A DNA stretch of 64,000 bases from Homalodisca vitripennis (lineage: Eukaryota; Arthropoda; Insecta; Hemiptera; Cicadellidae): NCBI RefSeq assembly GCF_021130785.1, contig NC_060213.1, positions 98,014,501 through 98,078,500 of the forward strand, given 5' to 3'. Position numbers and translations under genes: made by a program. A model generated the notes under the pieces. That model saw nothing but the letters and a program-made list of their open reading frames with translations, searched no databases and had not been told where the DNA came from. Positions 48,576 to 60,204 of this stretch are shown here, piece by piece. Position 1 is the first letter of the stretch. Each line of letters starts with the position of its first letter.

Positions 48576-51500
48576 CAGTGGTGTAGTGAGGCCGGAGCGC
48601 TCCGGCACAGCTTTTAAGAAGCGGAGCGTCGCTCCGGCATTAGCATTTATAGAGCCGTAGCTGTGAACTGGAGCGCCACCCGCCTATAAAAAGTGGTAGG
48701 CGGGTGACGGGTCGCTGGATAATAAAAAGGCCAGAAACAAACCCGCATCACTTATATGTCCGTTGAGTGGTATCAAGGTAATTGTATGCGCTGTGCAATA
48801 GACAATTCTTGTAACTCGCAACTAGCGCCTTCATAAAAATTAGGATGCTCTCGCACTCTCCCTCTCACCCTCCCCATGACAGGTGTGCCACACCACCCCG
48901 CCCGTCCATCTCCTACTAACTGCAGGAAGTGTATACTTACACAGACAGGTCGAGACTTGTTATTCGCGTTCCCGGTCTCTATGTTGTGAGTGCTTGTATT
49001 AAGCTGTTATCGTCGAAAGTCTTAGTCGTAGTGGTTGAGTTCAAACAGCGTACCATATATACTGTTAGTTTTGTTTGAGTTGAGTCCTCTATAATACATT
49101 AAATGTATAATACAAATTTTGTGAAAGCCTATACTAATCTTTTAATTATTAGTTAGTGAATTTTGTGAAGTGATAAAACCAAAACCTAAACAAAAATATA
49201 TAACGTCATTTTTTAGTGCCCCTAATATGACTGACTCAAATCCTGTGCCTGGAACATCAAATCCAAAAGCTAAAATTAAAATAAGTAACCTCGCTGAGCC
49301 TGAGCCTAATGAAAAGGAAGTTCGAGCAGATGACCCTCCCCCAGAACACAGTGGCCTGAAATATGGACAGAAGATATGTGGGGAGAGAAAGAAGGCGGCT
49401 TTTCCTTGGATAGACTCAAAGGAAGGTAAATTAGTCTGTAAAATTTGTTTTGAAGTCGGTAATTTGGGAGCCTACAAAAAAGAACATGTTTCGCTTTCTT
49501 ATGAGTGGCGTTCGTACAAAGTTTGTTTTTATGGCTCAAATAGAACAAATCAACTCAAATCTTTGAGCAAAAAATATTATTGAACATAAACAGTCGGAAA
49601 GCTCACCAAATCGCTCAAACAATTATTGACAAATCAAACAAACATTCGATGCCACAAGTAATTGATCAAATGAATCAAGCTCAGCTCGATTCAACTAAGG
49701 CTGTGTTTAGATCGGCATATTTTATTGCTCAAAACGACCGTCCGTACAGCGACCATTTCGGATTACTTGAGCTACAAAAACTAAATGGGGTAGATTGTGG
49801 CGTAGGCCTTCATTCAAGGTATAGCGCGGTCGAAATAATAGATCATATTTCAAAGGAAATGAAAATGCGCATTTTGAATCAAGTAAAGGAAATTTCCGGA
49901 AAAGTGTCAATAATCATTGATGAATACACTAGCATTAGTTCTAAATCCGTCCTCATTGTAATATTTAAGATGTGAATTTAGCAAGGATAAATCACCAAGT
50001 ACTTTATTTTTTTGGACTTAGTCGAGCTTTCTGATCAAAAAACTGAGACAGATTTTAACAGTGTTCACCAGTGCCTTGAAGGATATGGTTTTAATGGCGA
50101 GTACTTAAAACAAAACTTGGTTTCCTTTACAAGCGACGCGACGAAGCGAACGCCATGTTGGGAAAGCACTCAGTGTAGCAAGGAGATTTTTATCTGTTTA
50201 CCCTAATATTATCATATGGCACTGTATGAATCACAGACTGGAACTGGCTATTGGGGATGCCATAAGTGAATTAGCCGGGGGTAACCAGTCATTCATGGAT
50301 AAACTTTATTCATTGTACAGCACATCTCCAAAGAATAAGCGAGAGTTAAAAGAATATGCACAGGAGCTCGATATTCAAATGAATAAAATCGGCAGAATTT
50401 TAAGCACGAGGTGGGTAGCAAGCAGTTTTTTCGTACTGTTTCAGCCGTGTGGTTTGGTTATCAAAGCCTTAGCCAGCCACTTCTCCAAAGCGATGGATGA
50501 TCCTGAGAGAACATCCACTTATAGATGCAAATATAATGGTTTATTGAAGAAGCTGACTTTCCATAAGTTTTTTGTTAAACTTAGCATTTATGTATGACAT
50601 TCTTGCTGAATTGGCTTTGTTGTCTGAAAGTCTGGAAAACAGAAGCACGTCCCTTGTATTTGCAGACAAACTGATTCTTAGATCAATCAGATATCTGGAA
50701 TCTTTGAAAGAAAAACCTGGGACAAGAGTTTCTGGAGGCTCAAGTCACTATTAAGGAAGGCTGTTTTTGCATCTGTAAAGTTAAATGAAAACCCTAAAAT
50801 CGTATCATTTAATTGTGAGCAGTTGATTTCTAGTGTAATCAGCAACTTAAAGAAGAGAATGCGAAGAAAATCGTCAAGAACGAGGATTTTGTAGAGCAAC
50901 TAAAAGTTTTTGGAACCCGAATACTGGCCTACTGATATTTTAACCTGGGTTTGGCCAAACTCAAGTGGAGCAGCTATGCAAACGCTTCAAGTTGAACATC
51001 AACAAGCTGTGACTGCTTACAGGGATTACTTGGACAACAGCAGGCGGGTACCTGATGGACTGCAAGAGCTTATAAACTGCACTAAAATAATACCCTGTAG
51101 TTCCGCTGACTGTGAAAGAGGGTTCATCAGTATGAATAACATCCCTCACACCATTAAGGAACTCATTGACAGTAAGTGATGTCTCAGCCCTAATGTTTTT
51201 AAAACTCCAAGGTCTCCCGCTCCGCAGATGGAAGCCTGACCTCTATGTCATGACATAGGCTAAGAAGACATCGTTCAGCAGCCGACACCCAAACAAGAAT
51301 AGCAGAACCTCCGAGGAAAAGAAATGGGGGATGAAAAAAGGAGAGGAATTTTGGGACATGCTTTAGAGGTTATCGCACAATATTCATGTTCGCGTTACCG
51401 TTGAAAATATGTAAAAATGTTACTTTTACAATATTTAATAGTTTTTACAATGCATTTTTTACGGTATTCTTTTTTAAGGCTGCAATAATGTATTAGCACG

Positions 51501-51894
51501 TCAGCACAGTAATTTTTCAAAGTATGTCTAAAATCATAGCTTATCTGTTTGTCATTACAAATTGTGTTAGCCTAGTTTACGAAATAAAATGTCCTTTATT
51601 AATAATCAAAAAGATTTTTATTGCTATACCCAGCAACTCGAAGCTCCCATGTTATAAAGTATATTTCATAAATTAACCAGAATAATATAAAATTTATTAC
51701 AATCGCTCTAGTTTAAGTGGGTAAAACGACAGTTTAAGTGGAAGTCTGCAAATGTAACGCCGCCGTCGGGAACGCCAAGCTGACGACATATACCCGACCC
51801 CGGCGAGGGGGCGGGGGAATCTTCGCGATAGCACACCTATTTATACTTACACCATGGTCGCTCCGGTACAGGTAAATTCGGCACTACACCACTG
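48576..51894 (+). mobile_element. hAT transposon, full length, dead (KIAA1586-like transposase)
   Basis: Termini CAGTGGTGTAGTG at 48576 and inverted at 51882..51894 are flanked by a perfect 8-bp duplication TCTACAGC (48568..48575 and 51895..51902). It is inserted in a non-LTR element. The 3319-bp element contains a recognisable but broken transposase. Subterminal CCGGAGCG motifs occur near both ends. Confidence 0.92.
49160..51179 (+). pseudogene. KIAA1586-like hAT transposase remnant
   Basis: In order: a Lys/Pro-rich N-terminus with a VCKIC zinc-finger-like motif (49170..49583); QIAQTI..IIDEYTSISSKS with the first catalytic region (49580..49975); a block around FTSDAT (50012..50206); WHCMNHRLELAIGDAI (about 50218..50260); ILSTRWVASSF (about 50397); and the C-terminal dimerisation part with SSADCERGFISMNN (50910..51179). 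Stops and frameshifts separate the pieces. KIAA1586-like proteins are vertebrate genes of hAT origin; the resemblance here is to their transposon relatives. Confidence 0.78.
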
Positions 51895-52410
51895 TCTACA
51901 GCTATCCAGAAAGCCAATACCTGAAACACATCTGATTGCTCGCTTTTGCCATTTAAAAACCTCCTTTGCACCAGGGGCGTTTCCCCACAGGATTAGGCCA
52001 TACAATATGTGCGAGTGGAAAAAGGCATAGTATGCATTTATGACTAAACTGTCATTTGTGTACTGTTTTAGTTTACTTAGTAGGAAAACTACTCTAGATA
52101 AGCGAGTACACAAGTTACTTGTGTGATGATGCCAGCCCAATTTACAGTCTAATGTAATTCCTAACAATTTCACAGTCTTATCATCTAAGTTACATAAACT
52201 AAATACAATTTCCTCTGTTTTACTACTATTTACAGACAATTGATTGGCACAGAACCATAGGTTAGATCTCTCAACCATATAGTTTTTAACAACACAGTTA
52301 GTTTCAGAATTAGCGCTTGAAGTTAACAGTGTCGTGTCATCTGCATATAAAATACATTTATCAGGGATAAAAGCAGGTAGATCATTGACAAATATCACAA
52401 ACAGAAACAC
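51895..52410 (-). pseudogene. Reverse transcriptase, palm and thumb part
   Basis: This open stretch starts in the palm domain (FVNDLPAFIPDKC) with intact YADD and runs through the thumb to RCVSGIGFLDSC, where the hAT interrupts it one codon later. The 8-bp target duplication TCTACAGC lies at the break. After removing the hAT the frame continues at 48575. Confidence 0.8.
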
Positions 52411-52425
52411 ATTAACACATTTGTT

Positions 52426-52849
52426 GAGCTCCTCTTTACCAAAATTTCTTCCTGACTTCTCTTGATCACTTTAAACTGACATTGGAGGAATCCATGGTAC
52501 AAGGCAGAACATTTATATGATGCTGAATCAGAATAGCTGAGTGTTTAATTGTGTGATGGAATCAATAGACCTGACACAAAAGTGATTAGATCTTATTCTG
52601 ATGAGTACTCGAAAGTTGACAAGGTTCAGAAGTATTGTTAGTCCAGATAGAGTTAACTATACGATACAGAAAATACACATATATAACAAATATTCTAAAC
52701 TCGAGAGTTTTAGTAGTGAGATTAAGGAAGAAGTGTGTCAATCTCTGGTAAACTTTACTTTATGTATATGTAAAATACATAACGATAGTATATATATAAT
52801 TATTCACTTTTATATTACCTGTGTATATTAAACATTTGTATACATAATG
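52426..52849. other. No confident feature
   Basis: The frame 52601..52831 (+) has no recognised motif and ends in AT-rich DNA. Confidence 0.35.
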
Positions 52850-52912
52850 TTACTGGAAATCGGATTCCTTTTGGGAATATAGGTCCGAGTCCTACCAACT
52901 GCGCCAAAGAAA
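52850..52912 (-). mobile_element. tRNA-like sequence, SINE fragment
   Basis: On the minus strand TGGCGCAGTTGG (52906..52895) is a perfect A box, followed by a tRNA-like arm and a degenerate B box (GGAATCCGATTTCC). The acceptor stem does not close, so it is not called a functional tRNA gene. Its arms faintly recall tRNA-Met. Confidence 0.4.
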
Positions 52913-53113
52913 GATTATTAGCTATCAGTGGAATGCACAATACAAAGAACAAATGTAATTCCCTATATTTTTAAGCTATATAAAAAGTAAACATATACAG
53001 GGCACAACCTAAATTCATATATATTTGTTTCATTATGTATATATTGTTTTGTTTACTGGTTGCATATTCTATTGTTTTTGTTTTTGTCTACTAATTAGTT
53101 TCTTTGGTCAATT

Positions 53114-53202
53114 GTTATGCATGTAGATAAAATTGAAACTTACTTGTTGAAATGGTTATGCCGTTGAAATAATAAAAATAAAAAATAAAATAAAATAAAA
53201 AA
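53114..53202 (+). mobile_element. Possible non-LTR or SINE 3' tail
   Basis: TGTTATGCATGTAG..GTTGAAATGG..AATAATAAAAATAAAAAATAA looks like a retroposed tail. It resembles 46540..46632. Confidence 0.3.
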
Positions 53203-55145
53203 ACCATTTTAAGAATACAAACATATGGCATGAATTGTAGAAAATCAAAGACAATATGGTATACTGTACAAGTAATTAGTGATACGGATTAATACTATTT
53301 CTCTTAATGTCTCTTTTCTTTTTACTCTTTGCTTCTAACCTCTTTATTGCCACTCCTATTGGCTTTTGCTTTACTTACTAGCTAAAGCTTCTGTCAACAG
53401 CTACTAGATAGCAGCACATTTTATCTGGAAGATGCATGATTTTAATTATAGTTTTATTAAATTATAATTTTATATTTGTTCTGTATTTTAAACAACCATA
53501 TAAACATGAAGTTTTTAACCCCAGTATAGTGTTTAAGTTTTGTGTGTAGTAACTCAAGAAAGATTGTGAATTTTTACTTCTTTTTAGACCAGTTCTCGGT
53601 GCAGTTTATACGTTTTTGTTTTATTAAATATAATGGGTACCATGATAGGATCGATCCTTTCGAGATTCAAATGGGGATGATGATTGGGTAAAATGCACGT
53701 TTTGATACGTGAATCCTGAGCCTATACTTGTTACGACTTTATCAGGCCAAACCCATCTGACCTTATGAATTCTCAAAGGAGATGTTTGAACATTATGAAA
53801 GAATTGATCCTTATCGGTTACTAGGTCGGGGCATATTCAACTAACCTAGTACCACTATGTTTCATTTTCAAATATTATGTAGCCTAATTTATATTAAAGT
53901 GCATCTAATTAAATAAAAATATGTTCCATAAGAATTACACACTTAGTTTTTTTTTATATTTAGGTTAGAACAATAAATGTTAATTTTTAGAGAGAGAGCT
54001 GCAAATATTTTTGGGCCTAAACTGGCCTAGGAGCCCAAGTAAAGGAAATCCGCTAAATAATCCAACTTATTAATATGAAGTATTATTTGTAATATTAATT
54101 AACAGCATAAATTATTTACTATTGTTATAATCTTAACAGTTGCAATTAGTAAATTGTACTATTGTACCTTTGATTTTTAAGAATGTTAAGATCAATTTTT
54201 AAGGGAAGTGGAGGTCTTAAATAACAAAATAATGTTTTATACTGTTAGTTTTTCATTGTTATTTATAGCTTAGAATGAATCTCCTATTTAATTTGGTATA
54301 CAATGCTATTATATCTAAAATTTGTGAGCTGGCTAAAACGTAAATAAAACTAAAGCATGTATCACTATTTCGTCAGTTTTAATTCTTCATAGCATTTTGA
54401 ATACCCTAAAAATATTAAAAAGAAGTGAAAAAAGTCAGGAAAAGTAAAAATCTACTGAAATGAAACTGGCATATCTGTTTGAAGAGATGCTGCAGAACCT
54501 GTATGCTTTAGGAATGTACTCACAGGTGTAGTTAACCTACCTGTAGGCTTATAAATGTTTTGGGATTTATTGAAAATTGATCTTTATTTAATATAAAAAT
54601 ACCATTTGAGATATTAACCTGATTTTTAATACATGTTTAATGTAGTACCATGCAACTGTGGAAACTACAAAATGTGGTATTTAATATCATTAATGAAATC
54701 TAAAGTATTACAAATTTAAATTTTATATTAGTTTTTAAAATATAAGCATTTAAAGTCTTTAGCATTTAGGAAATCCACTTATTTATAAAGGTTCTTCTTA
54801 CTAAATAAAAAGGTGTAATAAATTATTTAAAACACTCCCTGAGAAATTATTAAAATTACAAAGATAGTGCAAAGTTCTCCCCTTAAAGTATTGGATTAGA
54901 TGAATTCTTTTCCTGTTATAGTCAACTGGATTACAAACAATACAGTACATAACTTATGGCTAAAACTCTTTATTTTTAAAATGAATTCTTTAAGTTAATG
55001 TATCAAAGCTCAACATTAATTTCATAAGATGGTAAAAAGCATGAATAAATTGTATTATTCACAAGACTTATATTACAGTATATAATGCAATCCTCAGTGT
55101 ATAATGCTTTAAAAAATTACAGTTAGATCAATTATTAAACCAATC
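53203..55145. other. AT-rich DNA upstream of the second first exon
   Basis: About 1.9 kb with no recognised frame or repeat. The last 40 bp resemble the region upstream of the minus-strand gene's ATG. Confidence 0.45.
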
Positions 55146-55185
55146 ATGAAACAATTTATGCTTCTGTTTTCATTTCTATTGTTAG
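55146..55185 (+). CDS. Exon 1 of a second, divergent 27 kDa-like gene (partial)
   Basis: ATG opens a 13-codon hydrophobic leader (MKQFMLLFSFLLL) followed by one base and a GTAAGT donor, exactly the layout of exon 1 at 47073..47034 on the other strand. The similarity continues about 100 bp into the intron and about 40 bp upstream of the ATG, so this is a duplicated gene start rather than a chance leader. No match to exon 2 was seen between here and 64000. The remaining exons must lie to the right, or the copy is a dead fragment. A Ty3-type element occupies the putative first intron. Confidence 0.6.
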
Positions 55186-56340
55186 GTAAGTCTGTCATTT
55201 ATCTGCCAGTTTTTGTGGGCATAGTTTTATAAGTGGAGCCGATTTTTATGTCACTTAGTAAAATAATCATCTTACTATAATTAATCAACTTAGTATAATT
55301 AATGTAATGAAAAACAGAAGAAATATAATAAGTTGTAACTAAAACACTAAAGAAAAATCAAATATTTTAAATTAGCCTAAAAGAATTAATTTAGGTTGCA
55401 GATAATAAGTGCAGACAACAACACATTTTAGAATGATATTGTATCTTGTTTTAAAAGTGACTTTATCTTAACCCGTTGACTCATTAATATCACTGGTAAA
55501 TAAATACACATTTTCCTATATTAATTTTATTCTTGCGAGGCTTTTCAGAATTAATAATTCCATTATCAGGCAACTTCACAAATGAATAAAAACTTTTGAC
55601 TCTTGTTTTGTTTTAAGTTAAATATTCAAAATCTTTATTTAATAACACAGCATAATACATAACTTATTATAGAATACATACATTTTTTAAACGCATTGAA
55701 AAGGTAAAAAATATTATTAATTTTTGTAGTTTATGACATTAGGTACATAAGACAAAACATTTTGCCACTGCAGTGTTTTTAATTCAAACCTAATAGCTAA
55801 TTATAAAAGTAAGTAGTTAGAGATATGTAGGTTAAAATATGAAGTTGTAAACTAAGTTTTCCAAAAATGATAACTTAAATTTTTACCTATTTTAAATCAC
55901 AAAATGTCCTTAGTGACAGTTATGTTATTTTTAAACAATTCCAAATGCATATAATCATATTAGAATGAAAGTATAAAACGTAAATTATTCTTAATAAAAC
56001 AAAAACATAAAACATAGAATTCATAGAAATTTCCAATTAAAAACGATAGTCACTGATAAGTATGATTAGGTAAACTTAAGGGATAAACAAGTTTTTGCAT
56101 CTTTGACAAATCAAAATTTAGTATTTTCAATTCATTTCGCTTCTTGTTTCAAAACCTTGGAGTCAAAATGAAGGCTATTTTTAAACACATTAAGGTCAGT
56201 TCGATCATTTATGTCATTTAATTGGTATAAGAGATAATAAAGTCGTTTTCTGAAAAGAGCATTCAATTTTGTATAATCAATTAGCAGATAAATTTGTGAA
56301 ATTGGAATGTTCATGAAAGAATAAATTCAAAATAATGAAC
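55186..56340 (+). other. Putative intron 1 of the second gene, left part
   Basis: The first 100 bp after the GTAAGT donor align with intron 1 of the minus-strand gene. The rest is AT-rich without features. Confidence 0.5.
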
Positions 56341-56345
56341 ATGAA
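56341..56345. other. Target-site duplication, left
   Basis: ATGAA immediately before the 5' LTR, repeated at 60361..60365. Confidence 0.9.
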
Positions 56346-56509
56346 TGTTATATAATTTACTCCATGTAAACATAACTAGATCATCTGTTATTTTTAAAGA
56401 AGATATTAAGTAATTGTTTATACATTCTGGTTGAATATTTAAGGTTATCTAGTTGAATTTTGTTGATTAGAGCCTTAGTTTGTAAAAAGGTTTTCTTAGT
56501 TTCATTAAA
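56346..56509 (+). repeat. 5' LTR
   Basis: 164 bp, near-identical to 60195..60360. It ends TTTCATTAAA where the 3' copy ends TTTCATTACA, so the terminal CA appears mutated here. Confidence 0.88.
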
Positions 56510-56579
56510 ATTTAATCAAAAATTTTGCTATACTAACTTCAATACTCTGTATGGAAAAACTAACTGAAACCTGAGAAAT

Positions 56580-57330
56580 TTGCATGCAGCCCTGAAACAA
56601 CAAAAGCTTCTAAACATTGTAAAACATTGGTTTCAAACGTTCAATACATTCATAGAAAATGCTGAAGTTAAAGAAGATAAGAAACTTGGAGTACTAGTGA
56701 ACTTTCTAACCTATGAAAACTATGAATTTATCAGTGAGTGTAAAGATTACAACAATGCTATACAAACTTTAGAAACATTATTCATACCTAAGAAAAAATG
56801 TACTTTTTGTTGGACACTTGCTTGCTAATCATAAGCAACAAGAAGGAGAATCAATAAATCACTATTTGCAAACGCTTAAATCTCTTAGTAAGGGGTGTGA
56901 TTTCGTAAATGTCGAAGCTAAAACCTATAGTGATGAGTCTATCAGAGATGCTTTATTAGTGGTTTAAATTCTTCTCAAATCAGATGACAACGTATTCTGG
57001 AACATAACGTTTTTAACCTTGGAAAAAGTTGAAGAAATAGCTCGTTCCTTAGAGTCAGCTCAGAAACATGCGGACGCTTATTCCATGACATCAGGTGTAC
57101 CTCAATCATATTGTCACAACGTTGATACGAGTAGTAATTTAAAGATTCCTTCAGACAAACTAAAAACTCAGGAAGACAATTCTACTGCTGCTGCTGTATC
57201 AGCACACGGACTCCGACAGAAATATTATTTTTGTGGAAGAGGCAAGACATATTTCAAGAGATGACTGCCCTGCAAAAGATTGCTATTTGTAAAGGTTTGC
57301 TCGAAAACTGGTCATTTTTCTCAGAGTTTG
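56580..57330 (+). pseudogene. Gag remnant of the Ty3-type element
   Basis: Frames 56580..56828 and 57019..57264, joined by a region in another frame (GHLLANHKQQEGESINHYLQ, about 56813..56870), read as a retrotransposon gag with a nucleocapsid-like YYFCGRG..CPAKD..GHFS region near 57226..57320. At least two frame changes and one stop interrupt it. Confidence 0.7.
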
Positions 57331-57439
57331 TTTATCTAAGAATCTTAAAAAAGGTAAGATAAATTCAGCCTCTTTAACAACATGTCCCGTAATAACTTCA
57401 GCAGTAACACCCAAAGTATTATCTAAAGCAATTGTATCC

Positions 57440-57520
57440 GGAAATGTAAACGGAATTTTCTGCTAAGTTTTTAGTTGATACTGGAAGTTCTGATAGTTTT
57501 ATTGATAGTAGTTTGTAAAG
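57440..57520 (+). pseudogene. Aspartic protease remnant
   Basis: FLVDTGSSDSFIDSSL at about 57463..57513 carries the DTG active-site signature of retropepsins. The flanking protease sequence is frameshifted. Confidence 0.75.
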
Positions 57521-57869
57521 GCTAACAACCTTAAAACATTTCCTGAAGTCAAACAGGTGTCGATGGCATCTACGTCACTCGTTTCAACCAATTAAAGGGT
57601 ATGTTAGGGTAGATCTGTATGTACAAGACAATGCTTACAAACAAATCAAAATGCTTGTAATTTGAAAGGTTATGTACTGATTGTACTGATAGGACATGAT
57701 ATCATGAAACTACATACAAATATTACTGTAGACTTTGGGGACCAAGATCATCTTTCTCCGTTTGTAACGTTGCCTGTGCTAATGTGGAACCACCATCATT
57801 ATTTCAGCACATGACTAAAGATTGTTGACCTGTTGTGACTAAGACAAGGCGGTTTTTTTGGGAGAAGAT

Positions 57870-58432
57870 GAAAAATTTATACAATGTGAAATACAGTCTC
57901 TTCTGAAAGATGGTGTTATCCAGGAAAGTGTTTCTCCATGGCGAGCTCAAGTGCTCATTACCAAAAATTGAAAACCACAAGAAACGACTTGTAATAGACT
58001 ATTCTCAGACAGTAAATAAATTTACATTATTGGATGCTTATCCTTTGCCAGATATCGAATCACTTTGTGTTCAAAATTGCTAAATTTGATACTTTCAGTT
58101 CATTGGATTTGTCTAGTGCTTATCATCAGATACCAATTCCAGAGCATGAAAAACAACTTACCGCTTTTGAAGCTAATGGACAGTTGTATCAGTTCAAACG
58201 CATTCCTTTTGGAGTAACCAATGGCGTGTCCGCTTTCCAAAGGACTATAAATAAGATTATTTCAGAAGAAGGACTCGAAGGTACTTTCGCATATATTGAT
58301 GATGTTACAATAGGAGGAATGGTAAACAAGATCATGATAAAAAATTTAGAAAAGTTTATGGCTGTGGCTAAGAAATACAATCTAACATTGAACCTGAAGA
58401 AATGTAAATTTGCTCAAGATACTATATCTTAA
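57870..58432 (+). pseudogene. Ty3-type reverse transcriptase
   Basis: Early fingers (IQSLLKDGVIQESVSPWRAQ, about 57893) and RLVIDYS (about 57982) are frameshifted from the main open part. That part, 58034..58432, reads FSSLDLSSAYHQIPI, RIPFGVTNGVSAFQR and the catalytic YIDDV at about 58293..58307. It stops at 58430..58432, after which the rest (LGLLSYYSKWIPRF, about 58534) continues in another frame. Confidence 0.85.
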
Positions 58433-58493
58433 CCTTGGTTATTAAATCAGATATAGAACTATACGTCCCGACCCAGAGAGATTACAACCACTT

Positions 58494-58676
58494 TTGGACA
58501 TGCCTCTGCCTCATGATGCTGCTTCTCTTAAACGAACACTTGGATTGTTATCATACTACTCCAAATGGATACCAAGGTTTTCTGACAAGATTAGAAGTTT
58601 AGTAAGCTGTAAGAATTTTCCTATTGAACCAACTCCATTGCCGCTAGTGATTTTCAAAACATTAAGAAGGATATAG
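58494..58676 (+). pseudogene. RT connection/tether segment
   Basis: KRTLGLLSYYSKWIPRFSDK is the usual segment between reverse transcriptase and RNase H in Ty3-type pol. The frame is broken on both sides. Confidence 0.75.
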
Positions 58677-58690
58677 AAAGATCATTTCTT

Positions 58691-58945
58691 GTGACTGTTG
58701 AACCGGAAAATCAATTGATAGTCGAAACTGATGCTTCAGGAGTTGCAATAGCTGCTACACTGAGCCAAAATGGACGTCCTGTTGCCTTCTTTTCTAGGAC
58801 TTTGTCTGGAAGTGAAAAACAACACTCAACAGTAGAAAGAGAAGCACAGGCCATCGTAGAATCTATTAAGAAATGGAGACATTTTTTGTTAGGGAGACAA
58901 TTTATTCTCTTAACTGATCAAAAAAGCTTTGTCATTTATTTTTGA
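58691..58945 (+). pseudogene. RNase H domain
   Basis: IVETDASGVAIAATLSQNG carries the first catalytic aspartate. TVEREAQAIVESIKKWRHF carries the conserved glutamate and FILLTDQKS a further aspartate. It is a Ty3-type RNase H. The frame shifts at about 58930 and then continues into the SFIFDQKHSSRIKNDKIMCW segment. Confidence 0.85.
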
Positions 58946-59097
58946 CCAAAAACATTCTAGCAGAATTAAAAACGACAAAATCATGTGCTGGCGACTAGAG
59001 CTTTCTCTTTTCTCGTACGACATTCAATATCGACCTGGTAAAGAAAAAACGTTTCTGCAGACGACGCACTCTCTCGGATCTGTAATGCCTCTACAAC

Positions 59098-60204
59098 TGA
59101 CAACAAACTTTTTTGAAATGCACCAGGCTCTGTCATCTAGGAATAACGCGTTTCTATCACTGGGTACGCAGCAAGAATTTGCCATATTCTTTGAATGAGA
59201 TCAAATCAATGACTTTATCTTGTCCTATTTGTTTAGAGGACAAACCTAGATTCCACAAACAAACCAACACATTGATAAAGGCCACTTCACCTTTTGAAAG
59301 ACTCAATATTGATTTTAAAGGACCACTACCATCGTCAAGTAGAAATCGTTATATGTTAAATATTGTTGACGAGTACTCTCGCTTCCCATTCTCTTACCCC
59401 TGAAAAGAGATGACTTCGAGTACAGTGATAGAATGTTTGGAAAACTTGTTCTCTGTTTATGGGATACCAAATTACATCCATTGTGATAGAGGCAAATCAT
59501 TTTTGTCTGATGAAATAAGGACATATCTTCATCAAAAGGGGATTGCTACAAGTGTAACCAGTCCATACAATCCTGCAGGAAATGGACAAATTGAGAGGTA
59601 TAATAGAATTATATGGAAGACCGTTACACTGTCACTAAAATCCAAAGGACTGGACCAACGATACTTGGAGTCTGTACTTCCAGAGTCTCTACATTCGATA
59701 CGCTCTTTAATATGCACAGCAACAAACTGCACTCCACACGAGAGAATGTTCATACATCCACGCCGATCAACTAAAGGTACTTCACTACCAGCATGGTTAC
59801 TGCAATCTGGTCCAGTACTAACTAGGCGAAATGTAAGAAGCAGCAAATACGAACCATTAATTGATGAAGTTGAATTAGTAGAAGCAAATCCACAATACGC
59901 ACTAATTCGTTACCCCAATGGAAGAGAATCTACTGTTTCACTAAAACACTTAGCTCCCCGAGGTGATAAAAGTCTAATGGTGACAGACTTATCCAATTGG
60001 TCGGAAGAACAGGAGGTGGAGGATGAACATGAAGATGCATCACAGGGAAATAAGGAAGATTCTTCAAAAGACACTGAAGTTGAATTTGAACAGTTCAATC
60101 AAGAAAATAAAATAGTTTCTCCTCGAAGAGGATCAAGAATAAGAAGGATCCCTGAACGTTTCAATGACTACCTCCTAAATTCAGTGGGAGAGAATGTTAT
60201 ATAA
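59098..60204 (+). pseudogene. Integrase, one stop codon and one upstream frameshift
   Basis: The zinc-binding region (HLGITRFYHW..SCPICLEDKP) lies in 59113..59403. The catalytic core has NIDFKG, HCDRG and GQIERYN, giving the D, D and E residues. A TGA at 59401..59403 splits the core; 59410..60204 then runs open for 264 codons through the C-terminal domain (RRSTKGTSLPAWLL, LIDEVELVEANPQYALIRYP) and an acidic tail. No chromodomain was seen. Confidence 0.88.

Larger units (their letters stand above)
48047..52425 (-). mobile_element. Non-LTR retrotransposon, split by a hAT insertion
   Basis: The parts 52425..51895 and 48575..48047 are one element interrupted by the hAT at 48576..51894. The first part encodes FVNDLP, YADDTTL, LLGITLDCKLGW and RAIRCVSGIG; the second continues with VPSMYILQCLIYVKEHL, HNTRN and GYIGVKLFNKLP. 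The 3' end has AATAAAGAATTG and a (TTGA)n tail at 48065..48047. The 5' side is truncated near 52425. It is the same family as 20260..21592. Confidence 0.85.

Noticed and set aside
52850..52912. Possible tRNA gene on the minus strand
   Set aside because: A good A box is present, but the acceptor stem does not close and the B box is degenerate; called as a SINE-like fragment instead.
59532..59846. Minus-strand 104-codon frame within the integrase
   Set aside because: It is the antisense shadow of the plus-strand integrase frame.
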